Made by a program: the position numbers and the translations under genes. This document shows positions 36,001 through 48,000 of a stretch of DNA of 64,000 nucleotides, piece after piece; position 1 is the first letter of the stretch, and the number at the start of each line of letters is the position of its first letter. This DNA comes from Symsagittifera roscoffensis. Its lineage: Eukaryota > Xenacoelomorpha > Acoela > Convolutidae. A model generated the notes under the pieces. The model was not told where the DNA came from. It made no database searches and saw only the letters and a program-made list of their open reading frames with translations. The stretch covers positions 16,473,949 through 16,537,948 of the forward strand of contig NC_087066.1 in NCBI RefSeq assembly GCF_963678635.1, in the 5' to 3' direction.

Positions 36001-39000
36001 TGCGTCCCAAAATTGAGTACAATCCGACTTGAAGTGTCCCTCCAAATTACAGAAGAAACACCTCGGACCATATTTCATGATGAGCCCTCTCACGTACTCT
36101 TCATGATCCTCGTCGGTCGCGTCAGCGTCCTCGAGAAAGTAGCCTATGGCCTTCATGTTCTGTTTGTATGCAGAACACGCAGAAACGTGATGGTCCATCG
36201 AACCACAATTCGCACACGACCTCCTCTTGTCCATGTCATCGCGAGGTTTGTACCAACTGGAATTCGCACCAGTGTTTGTCCCGCTATAGTTGCCATAATT
36301 GCTGTAACGGTTTTGCGCCCTCGGTTTTATCAGTAAATACTCGCGTGACTTCATACGCAAGTCGTCGGGCGTGGGTACCTGGTCAAGCGACAGGGTGAAG
36401 TGAGTGGCCAACATCGTCTTCAACTCCTCACTCCTTACACCATCCATGAACTTCGAAGCGATCGCCAAGTTTCGTTCGGATATTCTCTCATCCGGGTTGC
36501 TCCTCCTCCTGAGCAATTCAAGGTCGTCCAAGAATTTATCTATTGATTCTTCATCTCTCTGACGCCTCTTCTCGAACTTCACCATGGCCTGGTGCCCTTG
36601 TACTCCAGAGCCGAAACGATTCAGCAGGATGTCGAATATCTTGCGAGCGCTGTCTCTCTCATTGGCTCTTTTCGCCATTACACAATTTAATGCAGTACCC
36701 TCTAGGTTGCTCGTCAGCGCGCTGCACTCTTGTTTCTTGGAGAGATTCTCTTCCTCAAAGTGTAACTTCATCACCTCTATCCAAGTATCAATGCAGCCGT
36801 CTGACTCGTCTTTATATGACTTCGGCTTTTTCAGTGTTCTTCTTGACCTCTCTCCTCTCTCGGTTGACTTCGAGAGCTTGGTGATGAATGTTTCAAGAGA
36901 TCTGTTCAGAGGCTCAAACATCGAGGCATACATCGTTGTGTCTTGTGAGACTGTAGTCAGATCTGGTACTGAACTGACTTGTGGCACGGTTGGCAATCTT
37001 GTCTCCGGGGTGGCATCTGCCTCCGGTGGGACTGGATTTGTCCAGCCAGGCCTCTGCGGGGCTGCCCTTGGCCGCTCCTTGTTTCTATGTTCGTAGTTCG
37101 TTCTCGAGCCTTGCTGGGCTCTGGCACTGTTGCCCGTACCATCTCCAACATTCGCATGGCGTGAGCGCTCCCTTGAGTTGGAATGCTCCTGCCAATTATT
37201 CCCATTCAGGATCGCGTCAAGCTTCCGCATCATCAAGTCAGATTTGGCGTCCAACCTCCTTTCCAGGCCAGTCATCGTTTGGGCGTAGGTAATATCATGA
37301 TCATTCAACAATCGCTCGATCTCTCTTGTCATCCTAGCCTCTCTTTCCTCTGATTCTTTGTTTGCCTGAGCCAGGCTCTCGGCCAGGCATTGATCGGTGT
37401 CACGAATCAATTGAGCCTGATCAAACCTCGCTTGCGACTTCATGTGCGTTAGCTCATCTTTCAAATTCTCTCGACCATGGTGAGCTCTCTCGTCAACTTG
37501 ATCTATCCGCTTAGTCATGTCTCGCCTCAATTCATCCAGGCCATTCATCACACCAGCGAACATATCACTTATGTCACCAGCTGCCCCCAGTGGCGGGGTT
37601 AGCCCCAGAGAAGACGAGGTCAACTGTGGCTGTAGCCTAGTACTTGATGACGCACCGCCCTTTTGCTTGTGCATTGACGTCATCAGTCTGTCAAACGTTG
37701 ATGATGCTCCCATCGTTATCCCATCTGACATAGGCCTGGTCGGCGAGGCAGAAGATGCCTCCCTGCTCATGTCGTTCCTTGGGCACGGTGTGAAGTTCAC
37801 ATCCGGATGGGTTATCTCCGGGTAGTCGTCCCTGGAAGTCAAACCTACAGTTGGTAGTGACGCCATGCGTTCGTCGTACAAGGACTTCCAACTCTTCTTG
37901 GCCTTCGAGAACGTCTGCTCTTCACCCGGACTCATACTCGACATCATCGCGTTGTTACTCTGTTTGGCCAAGGATGAGTGTGCACTTGTCAGATGTGAAG
38001 GTTCCTTTCTCCATTTATAGCTCTTAGTCTCTGATCTGGACACTCCCCTGTACAACACTTCCTCCCGAGGTTCGACCTCGGAACGCTCCGAGGTCTCCTC
38101 TGTCCTCTCGACTTCCTCTCGTTCGAGGACCCCGTCTGGCTCAAAGTCGGGTCGAATGAGCGTTCGCTCCCCTTCGTCAAAGGGATCCACCGGCGTTTCG
38201 CTCGCAGGCTCGGCCTCGGCGCTCCGCCCTTGATTGCCATCAAGGTTTTTCTCGCTCCTTAGTCTCATTTCGATCACTGAAAGATCAGGTTGACCTTTAG
38301 TCGATTCGTCTTCAGCAAACGCGTCGGAAGCGCTGCTAAACGAGGTTTGGCTACGCCTAGTTCTAAATTTCCGCGTGCTTCCCTTGCTTAGCCTGGGAAT
38401 TTTAGTAGTCGATCCTAACGAGTCCCTGCGCTGCATAGTTTTGTACAAAATGAAAGTATTCGTAATTTGATGGCAATGCAAACGTACCACAAACAAGATT
38501 TAGTTAAATCACTTAACGCTGCCTACTCGATTCCGTCAGTATCAAAATGTCTCTTAGATCTCTCACGACTAAATTAGTGACTCAGCTAAAGTTACACACA
38601 GGGTCTACCCAGTATTGATATAATGCTGACTTAACCCGGTTGTATAGTATAACAGTATCACTAAGTTTCCACAAGATATAATCGACACACAACACACAAT
38701 CGATAATCAGATAAGAATATCCTACAGGTGACAGCGACCTTTTGTCAGTATCAATTTATCGCCACACAATTTATCAAGTCACTGCTTTGTTAAAATTAAA
38801 CAATCTTCGATAAAAAGCAGTGATGATTCAGAAATAGATAAATAAAACTTAGTCTTAAAGAAAAAGACTTCCCCCAATCGGAACGATCCGAAAGAACGAA
38901 GCCCAGGACACAGTCTTCTCAAGTGGGTGTGTATTTGCCTAATACACCCACCGAGGTCTTCTTTTAGGTGTCCTGCGATTGCCCGAGCTGTCCTACTAAG

Positions 39001-42000
39001 TAGCTCAAGGCAACCTCTTGGTCGAAAATTCGTCAAATCTATGAAAAAGCTCTCCCACACTCGGACTGCTCCAAGTGCACGAGAGTAGGGAACAATTCTT
39101 CTTCTCAAGTGGGTGTGTATTTGCTTAATACACCCACCGAGGTCTTCCTTTATTTGTTCCCGGATTGCCCGAACTTTCCTATTAAGTGGCTCAAGGCAAC
39201 CACTCAACCAAAATCACAATCAAAAAAAAATTTTGTTCGGGTACTTCTAATACACCCAATATAGAATCCAAAGTTGATCACGAATTTCCGGGTCAGAATG
39301 GATTCTTATGATCCTGATAAGCACGCCTAATATCCTAATATGATCCTAATTAAATGGATATTTTCCGTTTCCCAAATTGCCACAGAAGGTTTACTCAAGT
39401 CTCTTACAAGGAGGGTCGCTAGAAGGTTTAAGACACTCTGGAGGGTTACCTCGGAGGGTACCTCAATCACTCAAGTTACTTAGGAGGGTATCTTAATCAC
39501 CCAAGCTACTTCGGAGGGTCCCCCTAAATTTACTAAGGAGGGTCAATAAGATGCTTAATACGCTCCGGAGGGTCACTTCGGAGGGTACCTCCAAAATTTT
39601 CAAATTTTCTGATCTCACTTGGAAGGTTCTCCTACTAGCTTCAAAAAGCGTCGAAATAAGCTAAGGGTTCTAGGGGGAGCTGTTTCAACCTCTTAGGGTG
39701 ATCTCGTGGAAATTTCCCACTAAAGAGGGTTGCTAAAGGGCTTAGCTGACTCCGGAGGGTCACTTCGGAGGGTTCCCCCAAAATCAAGAAAAAGGGTTAG
39801 ATCACCGCAGTAAAGCCTCTGAAAGCGGTCTACCTGACTTAAAACTAGGTTGGCTGACACGGTCAACCTTCCCAGTTGAATAAAAGGATGTTTTGATAAA
39901 ATTTTCTGCCGCTCGGAGGGTTGCCCGTTACTTGGACCCTCCGAACCTACAAATTCTAAAAAATTTTTCTTTTCCGAAATAATCAACCCAAAAACGGTTG
40001 CGATTCGGAAAAGTGGTCAAAAACGTCGACTTATGGTACCAAAATTATCCCGATCGGATAACTAGTCTTTGAGAAATCGCCAAAAACGCGTTCGTCAAAA
40101 TGGCCTTTTTCACCACCTGTGTAGGATCTGAAAGACTTTTTTCGCAATTCCGGTCGAAAGTGCCTAAAAATACTTGAAATGAGCGTAGTAGCCCTGTACG
40201 GCACTGGAATAATGCAAAAAACCGGACCAAAATTGGTTTAGAAACAAAAATTTGGCCAAAAACTATCAAATTTGGACCCTCCGATTCCTTCCTTTTCCAA
40301 ACCTTAAGTCGTTAGCTCTATCCACGGAGCTACTCGGAGGGTTATCCAAAAATTTCTCTAGTAACCGAGCACGTTATGCTAGCACGCTCCTAACGCAAAA
40401 AATTTTATTGCTCTAACTCTAAAAACTCAAAAAATCGATCCCCAAAACAGATTGACAAAATACAGAAAATTATCAAAATTTTGGTCGAAAAATTCTCGTT
40501 TTCCTAACTTCTACTGAATCTTTGCTCACGCGGTTTCTTTAATAAAGGGGATCGAACTACGTGGCTACTCTCTATATAAAAGCTTTTTGCCTATCGGAAA
40601 AGCTCGGATCTCCGAAAATTTGGGGGTCTACAGTTTGGTCGAAAATTGGTAATTTTCGACAAAAAATGGGTGTTCCTTGGGTCTAAATAGGAGATAAGTA
40701 ATATATAGTAAGGACAATAATCTATAAATAGTCGTTAATAAATAGTACTATACCCTCCTTTGCACCAAAATATTCGAATTAAGACCCTTAACTCGGAAAT
40801 TTGTAATCGATGGAGGGTACAATCGGACCGCGCCAATCGTGCCCCCCACCACTTAAGTTTTAAGGAAATAGTACCCGAACGATACTAAAATTGCTTCAAC
40901 GATACCCAACAGTCGTTGCGGATGTTGTCCTTGATGTCCCTGTTGAGTGTGGAACACGTTGATCAGCCTGCCACTCTACCCTCCGGTCACCGGCAAAATC
41001 ACCATTAACGTGCTTAAACACTCAAATTACACTCGAGGGAGGGTACCCAACCCTTCACCAAAACACACAATCTCTCTATCAGAAACGATATAAATCAATC
41101 TGAAACAACAACAAATAGGAAGGTCAGATCACATCTCGTCCGGAAATAACATATAAACTGTCACTTTATGTTTTTTTTTTTTTTTTTTTTTTTTTACTGT
41201 TTTTGGTCTTTTTTGGATTTTTTACTGTTTTTTGTACTTTTTTTTGTTTTTAAATAATTATTTTTGGCTTTTTCTTGGTTATACACTATTTTTTTGTTTG
41301 GTTTTACGCTTTCTCTTTAATTGTTTTTGGTCCTGGGACCTCAGGACAAGCGGGCTCTAGATTTCCCACCTAACCCTCCGACCCCCGGAATTTTCGGTGT
41401 TAACTAAGTTAAAAAGCTAAATCGTACTAGACGGAGGGGTACGCACCTTCCCCCTAGTACGAAAACGGTCATTAAGGCCTCTAACTCGGGCATACGCCCG
41501 GAGCGGAGGGTACGTCGCTGAAACGCTTGCTGATCATGATGGTTTCATGCCTTTAACAGGCCCACCCAGGAGCGCCATAAAAACGTCTATGTAACATTCG
41601 CCCAAATATCACACAGCGACGGAGCGTAGAAAAAGTACCTATTGACGACTGGCAGGCGTCAGTTACCTTAATTCCACTCGTTTTTCACCGTCTCGACCTT
41701 GCCAGTTGATTTTCTGGTCTGTCTAGGGCAAAGTAAAAAGTTACTATTTTTAGGCCATCAGTCAAACGACTTTTGATCAGCTTTCGTTTGCATGCGAACA
41801 CAACCACATAGCTGAGTCTCGGATCCTCAGACTACGTGATTGTCATTAAAAACACGGCTCGAACCACCTATTTCTATATGTTTTTGTGTGACAGTTTTAT
41901 ATTAAATCCATTGGAGATGGATTGACCTTTTCCTTTCTCTATCTACTCATGCTCTGAAATATTAAATAATAACGGTGTTTAATTCAGATCTAGGACATTA

Positions 42001-45000
42001 CAGCAACTGTTATGGCTAGTTTACACAGTCCCTTCACATATAACAGTCTCTGGGGGACCAAGCCTCCGCTCCCGTGATTTTCTTGAGACAACACTCTTAT
42101 CTCCTATATTTCGTGTCCCGGGAGGGTTCCGTGGTATCTCTCTTCCCCCCACTGAAGCCTCCGTCTCCACAAATATCCGTCACTAAGGTCCTTATCGTGT
42201 GTTATTACCACGATAAGAGGCTCCGTAATTTTCTCGTCTCGGATACAACCGTTCGTCACAAAATATGGCGTCGTTCTGATTTTTCTCTATTTTATTCAAA
42301 ATGGCCGTCTTTTTTCTATTTCTCAGAAATGTTCTCCTTCAAATCGAAATTTTAAAAATAAAAATTCCAGAACATTCTGACCCTCCGTCGCAACACTTTT
42401 CTGTTCGTAAGGCCTTTAGTCACTTTTATTTCTGTCGCGGGAAGGTTATACTGTGTCATCCGGCGGAATGGCACACAGAAGACGACGATGAAGATGAAGA
42501 ATATTGGAACAGTTCATCGTTCAGTTCGAGACTCAGTAGACAAAATGCCACGAGCGAAATGAAAGCAAAATCGGATCAAACTGAAAGTTTGGAAGACACT
42601 CGCAAGAAATTGCTGGGCAGTGGCTCAGTGAATGGTCATTGCAACAGGGTCTACCCTCATGCTCAAACAGAAAATAATTACAGTAGGTATCATTAACAAA
42701 CATCTTACGCTGCTGCTGTAATTATAAACCCAAACAGTTCCGCCATAGGAAAACAAATCTAAGTCATTTAACTTTTTCAGTCAATTTTTGAGTGTTGATC
42801 AATTGTTGAAGGATTTTCTGGGATTGAAGCTTATTCGTTTCGAGAAATAGCAACATGAAAAGTTACTTGAATTTCACTGATCCGTTTTGATTCATTTTTT
42901 CTAAGATTGAATACTTATCAATTGAACTGATACCTACAGTCACATAACAAAAGTAATTGTGCAGCAGTTTTTGAGGGAGTACCAAAAATTCTATTGCGTT
43001 TCAAGCAAATTAGGCTAAAAACTGATCATGAGAAAGTTTGCTTAAATTTCCACCGGTTCCAATGAGTTATCTGTTTTGACCCAATACGAATCCAAATTTG
43101 TTTCAGAGAAACGCACTGTTTGAGGAATTTGCTCAATATATAAGATGTTTTGAAAATTACACAAAACCATGTGGATCGATTCTTGATTTTTCTGCTGCAC
43201 AAAAAGGAACATTTGTGTCTCTTCTAGCGAAACAAATTTTCTTCTCAGGTCATCAGAAAAAAGTTTTATCCGAACAGCTGAATTCATTTTGAACAACTAG
43301 TTTTAAAAAGGAAAATACTGATTTTGGCTGTTCGGTACCACAATTTTTTCTGTTGTTTTTAAAAGGAATTGTGCTTCTTAAACTTTCTTGAAAGACTCAA
43401 AGTCTTTTTTTGTTCGAAGAGATCAAAAAGTTATCCATCCGCCTGATTTTGCTCAATGTTATTTTTAATCTTCAATTATATCCAAAGGTTTGAAAACATA
43501 GGCTTTTCTGAATTTAATTTGAACCAGAATTTTAGCCAGCCAGTTATGCCATTGAACAGATGGAATTTTCAGCAAAGTTTATGACTATCAGCTTTTCTCT
43601 CCAAGCTTATCTATTAGCATAAAATGCTAGGAGTGTATTGGTACTGTAAGAATAATTTTACTTTGTGACTGTATTTTATTAACTTGGAGGTAAGTTTTTT
43701 CTCAGCGAAAGTCTTGGATTCTATTTTTACTGATTTTTGTGTCGACAGTTTGGTGTTTCAAATTACATAAGGAGAATGGCATGTAAATTTGTGGTATACT
43801 GTGGAGTATGAGGTTAAGAGTGATGGGCTCTATAGCCATTGTCTCAAGGGCCAGAGACACTATCTCTTAAGTTTTTACACTTCAATCAGTCGGAGCCAAT
43901 TCGTGGTTCGCTGAGGACATAGAACTTAAGAATCGTTACAGCTTAAAGGATTCTACCAAATGGCCCCACCCCTCTAAAAAGAAATAAGCACGTCCCCGTG
44001 TCTAGGTCTAGACATACCAAAAGCACGCGAACGCGATTGAAAACAAGGTTGGGAACCTATAGTAATGATTAGTTTTTGGTACACAGTGTACTTTTGATCC
44101 ATTGCAGATAGATCTACCTGAAACTCACCTTAATCAACATAATCGGACCAAATGCACTCAAGTAAAATAATCAGTTGCTCAAGACACCGTAACAACAACT
44201 CCAGTAAAGCGATTAAGTAATACAGTAAAGCTTAAGAAGTTTTATATTACTCAAGAAGTTTGTTACGATCAGGTAGTTTTGGACCGTCGGATCTGTTGAT
44301 TGAGAAGCTTCCCCGAGCAAGTCGGATAGTAGTTTGATTGAACGTCTGCTCCAGGGTGACCACTTGGTCACTATTTTAGTGACCAGTCACTATTGGTCAC
44401 TATTTTTTCTATGGTCACTAAAAGTCACTATTTACAACAAAGCTTTTTCGCTTTTTCTTTCAGATAGGAAATGCCATGCAGGTATTCAGCGGCACTGGCC
44501 GAGAAGTTTACATGGGCTCGCCCAGTACCTAGCGACGACTATAAAGTGCGCTGGTCGATGGACGGGGGCGTCATTGACATTGAATCAGGGTTCCAAAAAC
44601 ATCGATCAATTTGGTCGACCTAAAAAAAAGGTCGACAAAAATTTCATTTTTTTTTTGAAATTTGGTCACCCTGGCAAACACAGTCATAGTCACTATGTTT
44701 TCTCAAAAAGTGGTCACCCTGATCTGCTCTTTTCAATCGATAGTTGTATTCACTAACGGGAACAAAGACAAATCTACTCAAATAAATTATGCCGGCCAAT
44801 TGCGAATAGCAATTGGACTCAAGATCGTATTTTTTAGCGTGTTTCCCGCAATTCTGAGTTCGGCTGTTCTGATTTTCAGTTGCTGCGAGAAAGCTGATTA
44901 TGACAGGGAACATTCGAAATTTGGAAAATCCTATTTGAACCGAAAACTTCTTTAGTATGACCGACTAGCTTATTTGTTTTTTTTTTCTGGTATTGCAAAT

Positions 45001-48000
45001 TTGAACCCTACTTAAGCATGTGCGAATAAGTGTAATGTTATAGCTTGAGAGAAGAAAATAGGTCTATAGCCTTGAGTATATCATAGGTTACCGCTAGTTT
45101 TTTGTAGATTCTAAAAGACGTAGGAAAAGTGTCAGACTCAGACTCATGAATGGACCTGGGGTTCTATCTTCGGAAGAAAATTGCGATAGCTGTGGGAAAA
45201 GCCTTTCTTTACCTTCAGTTGCTCACGAGAATTGAGAGATTAGAATCCCAATTTACCACCGAATTTAAATTTTTGTCGATCTCACTCGGGCTACAACTTT
45301 TTTAAATGTCTATAAAAAGCAAAATTTATGAAAAGCAAAAATATAAGAGATGAAATCAGATTTGAATAATGGCGCAACTATTCTAAAGTTCGTTTTGGAG
45401 TTTGATGAATGAAATGAATTTAACCATTTTTTTTTCATTGAAAGTGACTTCAAACAGCCAAACTTCAAATTTCAAAAAGAACCATGATAGTTAAAATCTT
45501 CATTAAAACGCATTAGCATGAAATAAGAACCAAACCAATTCAGATTTGATTCAGATCAATTTCTCTCGACATTGAGACAACCTTATTCAACATATACATG
45601 ACACCGTACAATCTTTTCGAGAAATACCTAAAATTTAATAAAAACCTAGCCGACTAATTGTTCGAGGGTGTTCTCTAAGAAATTGACTATTTTAAGGCGA
45701 GAGAATTATGTCATCAAATTCAGTCACTGGCAAACAAAGCTACGAGCAAATTCAGGCTCAGATACTTGCCTCACAGCAGAGATCAGTGGCTAGCTCTGAG
45801 AGGACAGTTCAGATGATGCAACAATCAGAAACGATTGGAGTTGAAACTGCAAATGTAAGTTTTTTTTTAGGGGGGGGGGGGGCTAAGTATTTTACTCATG
45901 ACTTGAAAATGCGGATTAATTGTTGCGATAAATGCGTTCTTAGCATTATGTGCTATCATGCTTTTTTCGCTTGCTATGCTATTCGTATTCACTGTAAATT
46001 AAAATCCGTTGTGAATTTTCCTTGAGAGAGCAAGAGACTTCTAATTGGAACTAGACGTTTTCCCTTAATTAAATTTTCTTACAATGTTCGAACGAGCTAG
46101 GGTATTGTAATCGGCGGATAATCAACAAACCGCCATATCTTGAAGCCGAAATTGCATTAGAGCAACGTATATTACATCAGAACTACGTAACAATTGCATA
46201 ACAACAATATGAATTTTTGGCTTGTTGGAATGGTTATCTTATTTTCGGTTTGTTGTCCCTTTGGATTGTTGGCCTGCCACCATTGGAATCGTCTACTTGA
46301 TTTTTCCCTGTAAACAAGAATTCGCACGTTAGATTTTACGTATTTCATAGTTAGTTTAATTTCAATTGCGCTTTCTGTACATAAAGCGTACAACTAACGC
46401 CCATACTTGGGATGAAAAAGGTGCTGGGTTCGTTTGACTTGGAGTCTGATTTTTTCACTTCACTTGAGACAAATCTAAACAAGATTTTTATTTCCGAATT
46501 CCTGTCTTTTATTTTGTCTGATTTATTTTCGACTTTCTGCTATTTTTGTGTTGTATCCCAAGTAGCGTGAAGCTCAGTTTCGCCTCTATGTTTCAACTTC
46601 TCCCTGATGGTGCAAGTTGTCTGAAAAATTTTTTTCGATAAATTAAAATTAAGATAAAGCGAAAAGTTTTTTAGAACAGCTTTTAAAGCGGGAATGCTGT
46701 TTCTAAATATAGAGTTTTGTGCAGTTTCATTCATAAATGGATAATATAGTTAATGTCCAATTGTTGGCAATATCGGTGAACTTGAACATTTTAATCAGTC
46801 AAAAACTGCAGCTTATATAATTAATAGCAAAAAGTTTGGACAGACAGAACTAATTAAAATGAGCTATCAGTGCTTTACGACGTTTTTTAGCATGCAAAAT
46901 CTGAAGCCGACCAATCTTGAATTTTTTGTCAGACGAAACTCAAAATGCGAGATCGTCGAATATCCGATGATTATGCTAGCCTAGGTTTTAAATACTGCGA
47001 TGAACTTCCAGATTTTACTATAAAACAGCAAAATTAGTTAAAATCGAAATCTAGAGTTATTTTCAGCAACAAAAAAAAATTAGGCTGCCCCAAAAAAAAA
47101 CGGAAGTGAAGATGATCAAATCATTCAAAATTTGGAAATTAATTGCAGAATATCATTAGCCACTCTGAGCAATAATTTTCCTGTTTCAAGGTTTACTATT
47201 CGACGCTTCGGATGCAATTGCCCGCCGATGTTATTGGTTTTGAGCGAAATTCTGCTTTATCAACTTTCGACATTATGTTTAATTCAGTTTTAATTTTTGT
47301 TGATGTCTAGAAAGTTGTTCTTTTTAATTAATTCTGTCTGTCCGAACTTTTTGCAACTCTCTATATGTTAGTTTTTTGGAAATGGTTTTTACGTTTGGAA
47401 ATCAATGAGAAGGTAAAATCTGACGTCGAAATGAGCAGTTTTATTTTGATTAACTTTGTTCAGATTACTTGACCGAAAAGGATGTTGCCAACAATTTGGC
47501 CTCAACTATATTTTTGCAAAATTTGTTATTTAAAAATATGGAAAGAACAGCTTTGAAATACTCGCGTTTTTTAATTCTTCTAATAGATCATAAATCTAAA
47601 CAAAACTTCTCGTATCAGGCAGAGCCATGAATGTTCGAAGTGCCTATTAACTGGTCTCTTACAGTTTTTGGTCTATAAAAGATTGACAAACTGTGAATTT
47701 TAGGCTGAGAAAATCAAATATTAAGTAATAAAATTGAGTCGTGTATGCAATTAGTGAAACCAATTAGCTTGCCTCAATGGCAATTTGGAACGATTTGTAC
47801 TGCCGGATATTTCGCCTAGCCTAATAATACGAGTTGCAATATCCAAGTGTAAAACGAGCAGCTTAGCTAGTCACGTCATGTTGTATAGTGGTGTGCGCAT
47901 CCGGCCGGGCCCACGAAAATCCAAGGATCGATCCCCTTTGAGAAAAAATTCTTTTGAAATTTAGGCTGAATTTGAAAAAAATCACCCCGAGAATATATCT

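Larger units (their letters stand above)
38437..41589 (-). other. 5' leader of the giant element, about 3.1 kb
   Basis: The leader is non-coding apart from a possible small ORF at 38779-39207. It carries about twenty GGAGGGT heptamers in either orientation, concentrated at 39410-39920 and 40276-41511. A run of 25 T on the plus strand (A on the sense RNA) lies at 41171-41195, next to a T-rich, low-complexity stretch to about 41330. A leader this long is itself unusual. Confidence 0.7.
18013..42474 (-). mobile_element. Giant Ty3/gypsy-type LTR retrotransposon, about 24.5 kb
   Basis: Two direct terminal repeats of about 885 bp bound a 22.7-kb internal region transcribed on the minus strand. In sense order it holds: 5' LTR (41590-42474), primer site, 3.1-kb leader, Gag-Pol (28954-38436), a 375-base spacer, a second giant ORF (19645-28512), a 747-base 3' region and the 3' LTR (18013-18897). 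Protease-RT-RNase H-integrase order places it in the Ty3/gypsy group. Typical members are 5-12 kb, so this one is two to four times longer. Both main ORFs are open and the LTRs look identical, so insertion is very recent and the element could be active. It lies antisense within exon 1 of the SNAP29-like gene. Confidence 0.95.

Noticed and set aside
29742-38243. Many plus-strand frames of 60-200 residues opposite Gag-Pol and ORF2
   Set aside because: They are antisense shadows of the two giant ORFs and have no recognisable domains.
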